Shown here: positions 9,440 to 20,200 of the stretch, in pieces
How positions within the stretch are numbered: the first letter of the stretch is position 1
Layout of the letters: each line of letters begins with the position of its first letter
Assembly (NCBI RefSeq): GCF_029892515.1
Contig: NZ_JARXVF010000002.1
Coordinates: forward strand, 558,001 to 622,000
Length of the DNA stretch: 64,000 nt
Reading direction: 5' to 3'
DNA from: Pseudaminobacter soli (ex Li et al. 2025)
GTDB taxonomy: Bacteria; Pseudomonadota; Alphaproteobacteria; Rhizobiales; Rhizobiaceae
Program-made: the position numbers and the translations under genes
Notes under the pieces: generated by a model
The model's input: only the letters and a program-made list of their open reading frames with translations
Databases searched by the model: none
Told to the model about the DNA's origin: nothing

Positions 9440-9482
9440 CAGCATCGATTGGCAAAGGCCTTCCGGCGGCTGCGAGGACGGC

Positions 9483-10115
9483 TCATCCAGGCTTGCGGAC
9501 GGCTCGCACTCTCCCGCTGCTTCCGCCGCCGCAGAAGAACCGATCCTTGCCGTCGGATTCAAGCCCCGACACCATCGTCCCGGGCGGCATATCGATCCTC
9601 TCGAGAACCTTTCCGGTTTCGGGATCGATGTGCCGCAGTTCGCTCTCGTTGCCTTCCAGAGTGGCGTGCCATAGCTCGCCGTCGATCCACGTCACACCAG
9701 TGACGAAGCGGTTGGACTCGATGGTGCGGAGGACCTTGCCAGTCTCGGGATCGACCTGATGGATTTTCCGGTCTCGATACTGCCCGACCCACAGCGACCC
9801 CTCAGCCCAGGCGAGCCCTGAGTCTCCCCCGCCACCAGGCGCCGGGATCGTGGCGAGCACCTGGCTCGTCCTGGGATCGAGTTTCTGAATGCGGTTCTCG
9901 GCGATCTGATAAAGATGCTGCCCGTCGAACGCGGTTCCGGCATGCGCGGGAACGTCGATCGAACGCAGAACCTTCCCGTCCGCCGGATCGAGGGCGTTCA
10001 GCCTCTCTCCCGACGCGAACCAGACGTGCTGACCGTCAAACGTGACGCCATGCACTGCCTCTACCCCCGGAAAGGGGCCGTATTCCTTGATGACTTCGGC
10101 TGATGATCGTTTCAT
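9483..10115 (-). CDS. Cytosolic beta-propeller protein (YncE/Vgb-like repeats)
   Basis: 210 aa made of about five repeats of the type DPETGKVLRTI (DPADGKVLRSI, DPRTSQVLATI, DPETGKVLRTI, DPETGKVLERI), each followed by a W/G/D-rich strand. This is the pattern of YncE, streptogramin lyase (Vgb) and glutaminyl-cyclotransferase-like propellers. There is no signal peptide, so it should be cytoplasmic. Catalytic residues of Vgb or glutaminyl cyclase cannot be confirmed. It follows the regulator gene on the same strand with a 9-bp gap and was probably transcribed with it. Function unknown; the link to DUF899 proteins is contextual. Confidence 0.7.
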   Translation of the reverse strand: MKRSSAEVIKEYGPFPGVEAVHGVTFDGQHVWFASGERLNALDPADGKVLRSIDVPAHAGTAFDGQHLYQIAENRIQKLDPRTSQVLATIPAPGGGGDSGLAWAEGSLWVGQYRDRKIHQVDPETGKVLRTIESNRFVTGVTWIDGELWHATLEGNESELRHIDPETGKVLERIDMPPGTMVSGLESDGKDRFFCGGGSSGRVRAVRKPG

Positions 10116-10124
10116 TCGCTTATC

Positions 10125-11345
10125 CTAGCCATTTGGCAGTGGAGCAGGGAGTAACAATGACGTCGGGAATCCTGGAACGGACGAGGCAATCCACCGATGC
10201 GACCGCCCCTGGCCGAACGACTGTACCTTGCCTTCTGTCGCAAGCTGTTCAAGCGCCCGTTGCACCGTGCGCGGGCTGGCATCGAGAGAGATCGCCAGGG
10301 CAGAGCTCGACCAGGACTCGCCGTCGGCCAGCAGGGCAAGCACGGCAGAATGCTGATTTTCGACGGGCGGTACCAGCACGACGACCTCGTTCGCGCGACG
10401 CGGCTTGAGCGTAAAGCCTTGCTTCGTCGCGCTTACTTCCGCCAACTCCCGAAGCTCTACACGAAGCCGCCCCATTTCCACTCGCAACCGCGCGCGATGA
10501 GATTCATCGGCGTCCTTGCCGTGAAAGGCACGTGCCACCAGCGTGTGTCTCGATGCATCCCCCGGCGAGGCCTCTCCGAGCGTGCGCGCCAGCGCAAAGA
10601 GGGTAGGGCGCGTCGCGAGCGAGACGACGCCTTTGGCATCCCGCACGACATTGCGACACCCATCCACGACCAGCGCGCCTGACGATAACAGCGCTTCCAC
10701 CTCATCGAGCAGGAGCAGGCGTTCTTGGCCACGAGCGATAAGGCGGGCCGCAGGCGCGTTTAGCGTGGCCGATGCATACTCAACCTCCGCGCCCAGCGCG
10801 GGGATGCCCGCCTCACGCGCAGCCTGCGCGGCTCGGATAAGTGCGTCATGGGCAGCCTTCGTCTGCAGACGTCGGATTGCGATTCCAACGATTGCAAGCT
10901 CGTAGGCCGCCCTCAGCGCGGGTGGGAGACGTATTGGGTCTTGCTCGGCAAGTGCGCGCTCGGCCTCGTCGAGACGACCGATCAGAAGCAGGCGGCGGGC
11001 TGTCAGATTGCGCGCATGCGCGGCGTTCAGGCGGTCGCCGTGAGCCTCAAGCGTCGCCTGCGCTCCATCGAGCGCCTTTGCGGACCAGCCGAGATCACGC
11101 GAGACAAGCGCGATCTCGGCCTCGGCGACGAGGCACCGCGCGCGGGCCACAGCCTCTTTCGGGCCAAAAGTGCGGGCAGCACTCTTGAGGAGTGCCTTTG
11201 CTCGGACGAGATCGCCGAGCTGCGCCATCGCGATGCCTCGGAGGGCAAGCGCAGGGGCGTCTTCGCGCAAGGCAACCCGGTTCAATGCGCCGAGGGGGTC
11301 GCCATTGGCGAGGGCGTGAGCAGCGGCGGTGATCAGCGAGTCCAT
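10125..11345 (-). CDS. Regulator with TPR-like N terminus and two DNA-binding domains
   Basis: 406 aa. Residues 1-190 are Ala/Leu/Arg-rich paired helices resembling a TPR solenoid (RAKALLKSAARTFGPKEAVA; RLDEAERALAEQ). Residues about 225-310 look like an OmpR-type winged helix (DGCRNVV through SLATRPTLFALARTLGEA and RLRVEMGRLRVELR). Residues about 335-390 form a second HTH (SALAISLDASPRTVQRALEQ with wing GKVQSFGQGRSHRW). Two DNA-binding modules on one chain are unusual. It is divergent from the DUF899 pair, with 125 bp between the starts, so it may control that pair and its own operon. No known named homologue recognised. Confidence 0.75.
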   Translation of the reverse strand: MDSLITAAAHALANGDPLGALNRVALREDAPALALRGIAMAQLGDLVRAKALLKSAARTFGPKEAVARARCLVAEAEIALVSRDLGWSAKALDGAQATLEAHGDRLNAAHARNLTARRLLLIGRLDEAERALAEQDPIRLPPALRAAYELAIVGIAIRRLQTKAAHDALIRAAQAAREAGIPALGAEVEYASATLNAPAARLIARGQERLLLLDEVEALLSSGALVVDGCRNVVRDAKGVVSLATRPTLFALARTLGEASPGDASRHTLVARAFHGKDADESHRARLRVEMGRLRVELRELAEVSATKQGFTLKPRRANEVVVLVPPVENQHSAVLALLADGESWSSSALAISLDASPRTVQRALEQLATEGKVQSFGQGRSHRWIASSVPGFPTSLLLPAPLPNG

Positions 11346-11470
11346 TCGAATCCCGTCACAATTGTAACTCTCACCGTTCGATTTCCGGTGCCAAAACTAC
11401 CTAACGACCAATGGAGCCGCGCTTCAGCCAAGGCGCGGGACTTCGCCAACACTAGGAGGTTTCGAAAGCC

Positions 11471-12265
11471 ATGACCACATCAGCCAAGAACGGACAAAAA
11501 GGCGGACAGCAAGCCATGCAAACGCCGCCAGTCGTGTCGCCACAGGCGTGGGAGGCAGCCCGCCAGCAACTGCTCGTGAAGGAAAAGGCCCAGAGCCGCG
11601 CCCGCGACGCCCTGGCTGCCGAGCGCCGGCGCATGCCATGGATGGCCGTGGAGAAGGCCTATGCGTTCGAGGGGCCCGAGGGCAAGGCCAGCCTGCTCGA
11701 CCTGTTCGAGGGGCGGCGTCAGTTGATCGTCTACCGTGCCTTCTACGAGCCGGGGGTGTTCGGCTGGCCCGACCATGCCTGCCGGGGCTGTTCCATGGTG
11801 GCCGACCAGGTCGCCCACGTGGCTCACCTCAACGCCCGCGACACCACGCTCGTCTTCATCTCGCGTGCATCTCAGGCAGACATCGCCCGGCTGAAGCAGC
11901 GGATGGGCTGGAATATGCCTTGGTACACTGTCACGGACAGCTTCGACGCCGACTTCGGCGTGGACGAATGGCACGGCACGAACGTGTTCTACCGCGACGG
12001 CGACCGCGTGTTTCGCACCTACTTCATCAACAATCGCGGCGATGAGCAGATGGGGAACACCTGGAACTACCTCGACATCACGCCGTTGGGGCGGCAGGAG
12101 GTTTGGGAAGACTCGCCCGAGGGCTACCCCCAGACCCCAACCTACAAGTGGTGGAACTGGCACGACAGCTACGCCGCGGACGCAGCGCCCGACAAGAAAT
12201 GGGTCGAGGTTTCGGACGCCGGAGAAGCTGCGTTCCGCAATCAGCCCGGGAGCACAAATCCATGA
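11471..12265 (+). CDS. DUF899 family thioredoxin-like protein
   Basis: 264 aa. The DUF899 (thioredoxin-like) hallmarks are the segment RRQLIVYRAFYEPGVFGWPD followed by HACRGCSMVADQV, with a CxxC-like pair (CRGC), then LVFISRASQADIARLKQRMG and the aromatic C terminus YKWWNWHDSY. Predicted cytoplasmic, of unknown chemistry; the fold suggests a peroxiredoxin/thioredoxin-like redox role. AGGAGG ten bases upstream supports the ATG at 11471. Its stop overlaps the next start (ATGA at 12262-12265), so the two genes should be translationally coupled. Confidence 0.88.
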   Translation: MTTSAKNGQKGGQQAMQTPPVVSPQAWEAARQQLLVKEKAQSRARDALAAERRRMPWMAVEKAYAFEGPEGKASLLDLFEGRRQLIVYRAFYEPGVFGWPDHACRGCSMVADQVAHVAHLNARDTTLVFISRASQADIARLKQRMGWNMPWYTVTDSFDADFGVDEWHGTNVFYRDGDRVFRTYFINNRGDEQMGNTWNYLDITPLGRQEVWEDSPEGYPQTPTYKWWNWHDSYAADAAPDKKWVEVSDAGEAAFRNQPGSTNP

Positions 12266-12543
12266 GCCACGCCTGTTGCGGCGACCCCGAAAGGCAGGCG
12301 GACCATCGGAGCGCCAGTCCACTCAGGACCGCCGATTGGCTGTCCCTCGCAGCATCGCCGACCTTCGCCATCATGGCGCTGCTGACCAGTGTCCTCGACA
12401 GCGGTTCGGCGGAGATGCTCTGCTCGACGATGCAAGGGTCGCTGCTGAGCGGGATGACCACGATGTACCTGCTGATGAGCGCCTTCCACTCAGCGCCATG
12501 GCTGAAGCTGCTCGCCCGTTTGGGAGGCGGGTCCAAGCTCTGA
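12262..12543 (+). CDS. Small two-helix membrane protein coupled to DUF899 gene
   Basis: 93 aa, starting MSHACCGDPERQ. Two hydrophobic stretches (LSLAASPTFAIMALLTSVLD and LLSGMTTMYLLMSAFHSAPW) are consistent with a helical hairpin in the membrane. The N terminus has a vicinal Cys pair. The ATG overlaps the DUF899 stop by ATGA. Similar small proteins often follow DUF899 genes; no function is known. The vicinal cysteines next to a thioredoxin-fold partner suggest a metal- or redox-linked pair (inference). Confidence 0.75.
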   Translation: MSHACCGDPERQADHRSASPLRTADWLSLAASPTFAIMALLTSVLDSGSAEMLCSTMQGSLLSGMTTMYLLMSAFHSAPWLKLLARLGGGSKL

Positions 12544-12551
12544 GATCAGTA

Positions 12552-12576
12552 GCGGGAGGTCTATTTGCCCTCCCGC
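12552..12576. terminator. Bidirectional hairpin between convergent genes
   Basis: GCGGGAGG (12552-12559) and CCTCCCGC (12569-12576) form a perfect 8-bp stem with a 9-nt loop, placed between the ends of the two convergent genes and overlapping the AraC stop. There is no T-tract, so termination strength is uncertain. Confidence 0.45.
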
Positions 12577-13421
12577 AACTGGGCCGGCGTCAGGCCGCAG
12601 TGTTTCTTGAGCGTGAACGTGAGGTGGCTTTGGCTGGCGAAACCGCTGAGCAAGGCAATCTCCGTGACGGTCAGCTTCCCTTCGACCAAAAGCCGTTGTG
12701 CGAACTCCAGTCGCAGCCCCATCAGATACTGATGGGGCTGCCTGCCGAAGGACTTGTTGAAAGCTTGGATGAAATGGCGCGGTGATAGTTCACAAACAGC
12801 GGCCAGATCGGCCACTAGCAGCTTTCCGGTGAAATTCTCGGCCAGAAACTCGCGGATGCGGCGGATGTTGCGAGGCGAAAGCGCTCCGCGCGCGTCGGCT
12901 GCTTCGTGCTCCGCCCCGGAATAGTTTCTCAGGAGATGGATACCGAACAAGGTGAGGATCGAATCGACGTATAGTTCGTTCGCCGCCGGTCGTTCCGTAA
13001 GCTCCGCCCTCAGAAGGCTGGCAAAATGCAAAGCCTGCGGGTCGACCGCGGTGGCCATCATCGGACGCGGCGCGAAGATCTTGCCGTCATATTCCCGCTC
13101 CGAAAGGGCTGCCATGGCAGACGGCGTGATGACGACTGCAACGCTTTCCTTCTTTGAAGGCCAGATCGTAAGGGGCTCGCCTCCGGCAGGAACGATACCA
13201 AGCGCGCCCGCGGGCACGTCGAACTCCTGAGTAACGCTGCTACTTACAGAAGCCCTCACGTTCTTTGCGGAGGTAAAGAAAACGGTCGCGTAGTGGCTCT
13301 CTGCAACGAAGGACAGCGAGTCGCCGGAGCGGATCGAATGTGTAGCCCCCCCGCTGACCGTCGCAATCCGGCTGCGATCCTTGTCTGGAATAAAGTCGAG
13401 TACATTGCCGATAATGTTCAT
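12561..13421 (-). CDS. AraC family transcriptional regulator
   Basis: 286 aa. The C-terminal AraC domain has both HTHs (ENFTGKLLVADLAAVCELSP with RHFIQAFNKSFGRQPHQYLM, then LTVTEIALLSGFASQSHLTF and KKHCGLTPAQLR). The first 180 residues form the AraC_binding_2/cupin-like N terminus of the family that includes FeaR-type regulators (SGDSLSFVAESHYATVFF; ILTLFGIHLLRNYSG). Effector unknown. It is convergent with the DUF899 pair and lies downstream of ialB on the same strand with 116 bp between them, so it has its own promoter. Confidence 0.9.
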   Translation of the reverse strand: MNIIGNVLDFIPDKDRSRIATVSGGATHSIRSGDSLSFVAESHYATVFFTSAKNVRASVSSSVTQEFDVPAGALGIVPAGGEPLTIWPSKKESVAVVITPSAMAALSEREYDGKIFAPRPMMATAVDPQALHFASLLRAELTERPAANELYVDSILTLFGIHLLRNYSGAEHEAADARGALSPRNIRRIREFLAENFTGKLLVADLAAVCELSPRHFIQAFNKSFGRQPHQYLMGLRLEFAQRLLVEGKLTVTEIALLSGFASQSHLTFTLKKHCGLTPAQLREGK

Positions 13422-13537
13422 GGAGAGACGCCGCTGCGGTATTCTCTGCTGGCAGTACCCCTGAGACCATCAGCAATGCACTTTGGTTTCGTTCCGAAGT
13501 GACTTTCGATGCGGCCGCCCCCCTCGGCCTTTTCCCG

Positions 13538-14089
13538 TCACTTGCCCGTGTTTGCGCCCAACTCGACCAAACGCTGATACGCCGGCTTGAAGCCCTTGAG
13601 CGAGATATCCGTCTTCACCTGCTGGCCGGAAATTGCGGTCATCAAGACGCTTGCCGCCTCGGCGCTTCCGAATTTCTCGATCACCTCTTTCGGCAATTCG
13701 ATCTCAGCCACGCAGCCGGCAGGTAAGCATGTACGGTAGGGACCTTGCAGGACGTCCTCGTCGCCGATCTGAACGCGAACGCCCTCCGACAGGAGCAGGC
13801 CGAACGGCAAGACCAAAGTCGCCTTGGCGGCCTGTTCGGCCTTGCCGATGGCAAACATCAGCACGCGCTGGCGTGATTCCTGCTGGATGAGCTCCTGGCT
13901 CATTTGGCATGTGCGCTGCGACTGTTCGCCTTCCACCCTGCTCACGCACTGCACCGTCCAGGCTTCATAGGTTTCGGACAGTGATGTCGGGCCCTGCGTA
14001 CTAATTGCCTCTTGGGCCATGGCATTTGAGGCCGTCAGCGCGCTGGTCAAAACGAACAGCAAGTGCCGTGCAAGTTTGGATCTTCCCAT
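13538..14089 (-). CDS. Invasion-associated locus B (IalB) family periplasmic protein
   Basis: 183 aa with a clear Sec signal peptide (residues 1-25, ending SNAMAQ). The mature part matches IalB: YEAWTVQC, a second Cys in SQRTCQMSQEL, FGLLLSEGVRVQIG and a YRTCLPAGC motif, giving two Cys pairs likely to form disulfides. IalB was named in Bartonella for erythrocyte invasion, but the family is widespread in free-living and symbiotic rhizobia with an unclear envelope role. It lies 135 bp downstream of the autotransporter gene on the same strand. Confidence 0.9.
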   Translation of the reverse strand: MGRSKLARHLLFVLTSALTASNAMAQEAISTQGPTSLSETYEAWTVQCVSRVEGEQSQRTCQMSQELIQQESRQRVLMFAIGKAEQAAKATLVLPFGLLLSEGVRVQIGDEDVLQGPYRTCLPAGCVAEIELPKEVIEKFGSAEAASVLMTAISGQQVKTDISLKGFKPAYQRLVELGANTGK

Positions 14090-14128
14090 GATGTCTTTCG
14101 TACCCGTCCTTGGGGGATTGTCATTGGC

Positions 14129-14156
14129 GGGGCCAAGTTGCCGTAAACATGGCCCC
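14129..14156 (-). terminator. Possible terminator after the autotransporter gene
   Basis: GGGGCCA (14129-14135) and TGGCCCC (14150-14156) form a 7-bp GC-rich stem with a 14-nt loop between the autotransporter stop and the ialB start. There is no T-tract, so the call is weak. Confidence 0.3.
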
Positions 14157-14224
14157 AGAAGTTGCGATTGGGCGCGGCAGCCTTTCAGACACGCCGTGCC
14201 GATCCTGTTCTTGCGTGTCGGAGA

Positions 14225-17200
14225 CTACCAGCGCATGCGGAAGCCGACCGTGCCGCCTATAGCATTGTTGTTGCCAAAGTTCTCCAGGCTCGTGTTCACT
14301 TGCGCCTCACCATAGAGCGAATATTTGTCGTCGGCCCAGTTGAGCGTGCCGCCGACGCCAATGCCCCCATGCAGACGGTCGTTCCGGCTTGAGAATGCGG
14401 ACCCCGCAACATCCACCTTCGACGCACCGGCAAAGCCATAATAGAGATTGGCGATGCCGTAGAGATGCGTAGAGGCCAGGCGTCCTTCTGAATCCCGCCA
14501 TTCGACGTCGTGGTTGACGGCCATGCCCAGGCGACTGACGAGATTGCGGCTTTTGCGCAGAGAGACGTCGGCCCCAAAGACATCGGTAAAGTCGTCGAAC
14601 TGCACCGCCGAATAGGTGAGTTGGGCCTGCGGCGTCAGCGACCAGTTGCCGCCAAGCTCGATCCGCTGACCGGCTTCGATGCTGAGGCTGTAGCCCACGC
14701 CGCCATTGCCGTCCACGAGCTTGCGTCCCGCCGTCGCCGACCGGAGATCGCTGTTGAACCAAGTGACTTGCGCCAGACCATCCACATAGAACCCGTTCTC
14801 GCCATACCAGGTCAGCGTCGCACCCAGGCCATAGCCGGACGTGTCTATGCTGCCGATGCCATAAGGCGACCAGACGCCAGATGAGCCGGTGCCATATTGG
14901 ACATACAAGCCGCCGATGAAGCGCCCCGCCTCATTCTGTAGAAGGAGGCCATCAATGCCGGTCTGGAATTTCCAGGTGCTGGCATCATAGTTTGCGTTGC
15001 TCGTCGAGGCATTCGGCTCGAACTTGGCGTGCGCAGCCTCGATACGTGCCCAGACGCCGTTGCTGTTGGTAACCCTGTCTCCCTTCGCGTCCGCGTTTGC
15101 GCTCTCCGGCCGCGTCCCCCAGACCCGGTTGCCGATGCGCTGCTGCAAGGTGCCGGGTTTGTTGAGCTCCTGAAGCGAGCCCGCATAGCTTTCATAAAGC
15201 GGCACCCCCGGCTGATAGAGCGGTGTGCCGGGACCCTGCGGATCGAGAAGTGCCGAACGCAGATACCAGTCGCCATCCATCGGCGTGCTGACGCCGCCCT
15301 TGTACAGGCGATAGCCATAGGCACCGGCAACCACGGCTTGTTGCCCCTCGAACAGATAGTCGCCGTCGAGCGTGAAGATGCCATTGGAGGCACCGGCAAC
15401 GTCGATGATCTTGATACCCTCGATCGTCTGCGCGCCGAGCCCGCCGCGGTTGGTCACGCTGATCTGCGTCGTGCCCGAGGTCGAGCCTTTGACCACCAGA
15501 CGACTGGTCGCGGAAGTGTCGTTTCCAAGCACCGTTGCAATCTCGAGGCGCCCGCCATTGCCGGCATAATCACCGTCTATGGTAAGCGTGCCGACACCGC
15601 CTAGGCCGGACGCGATGACGCCAGCGTTGGTGGTCGTGCCGACATGGCCGATGCCTTCTAGCCGCCCGCCGCTGGCAACCGACAGGCTGCCGCCCAGCAC
15701 GCCGTTTGCAACCAGCGTACCAGCGTCGACACTCGCGGAACCGCTGTAAGCGCTGCTGTTGGCGGTCAGCACAAGAGTACCGCCGCCGGCTTTCTTGAAG
15801 GCACCGGCACCGGAAAGCGCGCCGTTAAGCGTCAGACTGGTGTTAGCATCGGTGAGCAGCGTGCCGGCACCAGTGAACGTGACCGAGCGATCGCTCGTCA
15901 TATCCGCCGTCGTGCGCAGCGCGCCGCCATCGAAGGAGAGGCCGCCTGCCTTGTCGCCCAACGCGGCATCGGCCGCCACCTGCAGCACACCGCCCGTCAT
16001 CAACGTGCCACCGGTGTAGCTGTTTGCGCCAGTGAGGACGAGCGTGCCGAGGTCGGACTTCACCAACTCGGTGGACCCGGAAAGAACCGACGCGATCGTC
16101 GCGGTCATCACCGCTCCCGCCGATGTGCCGTCGCCCACACGGATACCCGCCTGAGGACCGACAAGCACCAGTTCGCCGCCCTCGATCCGATAGCCATCGA
16201 CCGCGAATTGCATGCCGGACGCGGTCACCTGGCCAAGGCTGTTGTCGACAGTGACAGTGCCGGCAGCCGCGGTGAAGATCGCGTATGAGCCGTTCGCGTA
16301 GGCCGCGTTGATATCGCCACCGGCATCCGTCCAGTTGTCGTTGCCAAGGCTGTTTTGCCAGGTACCATCGCCGCCGGCGATCTTGTGATCGAACCTGCCG
16401 CCGGCATCGCCGTCCCAGTAGTTGAGCGTCAGCCCTGCGCCGTTCACAAGATTGATTTGTCCGGTCACCGAGGTTTGGAGGAACACATCGCTGTCATCCG
16501 GCATTGCGCCCAGCGCAAGGCCATTGTTGATGAGTGTGCCGCCATAGTTGATCACGCGGTAAATGCCCGCGCCGAACACGCCGCCCGGCGTAACCGATAC
16601 GTTGAGCGTGCCGCCCAGCGTTAGATCGCCGCCGACATTGACGAGGTCGTTGAGGACACCACCTGCAACATTGGCCTCGCCGAATTGCATGTTCAGCATC
16701 GACCCGCTTGTGAGCGACAAGCTGCCCTTGATCGTGAGGGTGCCGGCCGAAGTCGTAGTGCTTCCAGGGGCAAGTGCTGCGCCATCGGCAATCGAGACAT
16801 CGCCGCCGATGATGCCGGCGCCGCCCAGGGTGGCGCCCATCGCGACCGTGGTTGTGCCGGTTGCCGCCGACTGGTCGCCATTGATGAGCAGCGTTCCGGC
16901 GCTGACCGTCGTGGCGCCCTTGTAGCTGTTGGCGCCGGCCAGAATGGTCGTGCCTGTGCCGGCTTGTGTGAACGCACCGCTACCCGAAATCAGGCCATCG
17001 AGATTCAAAGAATTCGAACGGTTGGCGACAAGCAACCCGTCATTGACGATACTGCCGGTGAGGCCACCGGAGGTGCCGCCATTGCCAAGTTGCAACGTGC
17101 CTTGGGCGATCGTGGTACCGCCCGTATGAGCCGCATTGCCCAGAAGAAGCAACGATCCCGCGCCATCCTTGACGAGGGCGCCCGCGCCGGAAACCGAGCC

Positions 17201-20200
17201 GTCCAGCGTCAATGTGGTGCTGGCGGCGGTGCGCAATGTCCCGGTACCCGTCAACGTCACGTCACGGCTAGAGGCGACGTCAGCGGTCGTGTGAAGTGCA
17301 CCGCCATTGAACGACAACCCGCCTGATGCCGCGCCGAGATTGGCGTCGGCCGCGACCTGCAGCGTGCCGCCATTGATCGCCGTGCCGCCGGTATAGCTGT
17401 TTGCTCCGGAGAGGATCAGCGTGCCCATGTCGGATTTGACGAGCCGGGTGTTGCCAGTGAGGTCTGACGCGATCCTGGCGGTAATCCCAGCACCGCCTGT
17501 GGTGCCGTCACCTACGCGGATCACCGAGGATGTGCCGCCGGCGAGGGTGATCGGGCCTCCCACGATGACATAGCCGTCGGTGAGGAACTGCATGCCCCCA
17601 GCTTTGACTACGCCCAGGCTGCTATCGACCGTGACGGTGCCGGCCGCCCCCATGAAGACGGCGAAAGCAGCATCCTCGAAAGGTGCGTTGGCAGTGCCGT
17701 CCTCGGTCCAGTTGTCATTGCCTGTGCCGCCGGCATTGGCCTGCCAGCTGCCGTCGCCGCCTTCTATCTTGCCGTTGTTCTTGTTGGCGACGTCCGCGCC
17801 GTCCCAGTAGCGCAGCGCCATCCCTGCGGTGTTGACCAGGTTGACCTGATGGTTGATCGATGTCTGAACATAGAAGTTCGAAGACGGGATCGTGCCGATC
17901 GCAAGCCCGTTGTTCGTCAGCGAGCCCGTATAATTGATGATGCGATAGATACCCGGATCGAAGTTCCCGCCGCCCGAAGTCTTCACATTGAGCGTGCCGC
18001 CCAGAACCAAGTCACCGCCCACATTGATCAGGTCGTTGAGCGCACCGCCGGCTACGTTCGCCTGCCCGAAGCTGTAGTTGAGCGTCGAGCCGCCGTTGAG
18101 CGTGAGGTGGCCGTCGATGGTCAGCGTTCCAGGTGCCGTGCTCAGGTCGCCCGGATTGATCGCGCCGCCATTGGCGACCACGACATCGCCGCCGATCGTG
18201 CCCTTGCCGCCAAGCGTGCCGCCGGAATTGACGGTGGTGAGCCCAGTCGCAGCCGACTGGTTGCCGTTGATGTAGAGGCTGCCGGCATTGATCGTGGTCG
18301 CGCCCTTATAGCTGTTGGCGCCGGCCAGCACCGTCGCGCCGGTGCCGTTGTGATTGACCGAGCCCGCGCCAGAGATCGCAGCGTTGAATTCATAGTTGCT
18401 GCTGTCGTGATTGAAGTTGATGCGGTTGCCGGCCGCGCCCATCGTGACCGCAGTTGCTTCCAGCGTGCCGGCATGGGCGGCCGGGCCGCCTTCCGCCCCG
18501 CCAATATTGAGCGCAGCATTGCCCAACCCCATCGCCAACGTTCCACTGCCGGCCTTGACCGCACCGCCGTCAGCTATGGTGATGGTGCCCCTGCCGGTGG
18601 CAGCATTTGCGAGGGTAAGCGCACCGCGGGTCTCGAAGCGGGAGCTTCCACCCGTAACGAGCAGATCCGCCGAAGCAGCGTTAGTGCCAAAGGCGATGTC
18701 TGCTGTTCCGGCAGTCACCAGACCGCCATTGGAAACGGTCATCGCCCCTCTGCGGAATTGAAGGGAATTGACGAAGTCCCACTGCGAGCCTGCTCCCGAA
18801 ACCGTAACGACAGCACGGTAACCCGCCGTCGGCGGCACGCCGCCGAGAGTGGTCACCCCTGCGCCCGCCGAGATCATCTTGCCACCGTCGAGAATATTGA
18901 CGGTAGCCAAGCCGTTGGCGCCAAAGATACTCGCACCGGTGGTGGTGACTTGCGAACCGGGGCCGGTGACATTGAGCGTAGCGCTGCTCCCAGCTCCGTT
19001 CGCCAGGGTCAAGCCGGCAAACGACGCCGAACCACCGTTGCGCACCGTCAAGGCGCCTGTGCTGGTGTCACCAATAAGGGAATTGCCTGGTCCCGCGACG
19101 AGGCGCGAGCCCGTGCCGTCGACGATCATTTCGCCGCCGGCGTTGACGGTGAGGCTGGCTGTCCCGTTGATCTGGCCGCCTGATTGCAAGACGAGCTTGC
19201 CGGCGTTGACCGCAGTCGCACCCGCATAAGTGCTGTTCCCGGTCATCGTCAGCGTGCCGGAACCGTTCTGGGTCAGCGTACCGGTGCCGGAAACAGAACC
19301 GGCATAGAGGAGCGCATTCGAGCGGTTGAAGATGAGCGCGCCGTTATCGACAATGTTGCCGGCAATGCTGCCCGTCGCACCGCCATTGCCGACTTGCAGC
19401 GTTCCTGCCGCAATGGTCGTACCGCCCGTGTGCGAGGCGTCACCGGTGAGCACCAATATGCCCGTGCCGCTCTTGGTGAGCGCGCCGCCACCGGCGACCG
19501 TGCCGGAGAGCGTGAGGGTCGTGCTCGCATTGGTGAGCAGGGTTCCTGCACCGGCCAGCGTGACGGCCCTGTTGCTCGTCATGGTCGCCGTAGTGTTCAG
19601 CGTGCCGCCATCGAAGCTCAGGCCGCCCGCCGCCGCGCCAAGATTGACGTCGCTGGCGATCCGCACTGTGCCGCCATTGATCGCGGTGCCGCCGGTGTAG
19701 GTGTTGGTTCCACCCAGCACCAAGGTGCCGGCATCTGTCTTCACCAGTCGCGAACTGCCGGTCAGCACCGAGGCGATTGTTGCCGTCATGCCCGCGCCGG
19801 CAACGGTTCCATCGCCGACCCGAATGATCGACTCCGGCCCGACCAGGGTCAAGGCGCCCCCGCTGATGAGATAGCCGTTGCTGGCAAACTGCATGCCCGA
19901 AGCGGCGACCGGGACAAGGCTGTTGTCCACCGTCACAGTGCCGGCAGTGCCCGAGAAGATCGCAAAACCGCCGTCGGCGTAGCCGGCATTGATGGTGCCG
20001 CCCGAATTCGTCCAGTTGTCGTTGCCGGCATTGCTCTGCCACAAGCCATCGCCGCCGTTGATGACACCATTGTTTTTCGGTCCGGCCGCGCCGTCCCAGA
20101 AATTAAGCGCCAGTCCGGCGGAATTCACGAGATTGACCTGGCCGCCGACCGAGGTCTGGACAACGACATTGCTGCCCGTCGGCATCGTGCCGAGCGCAAG

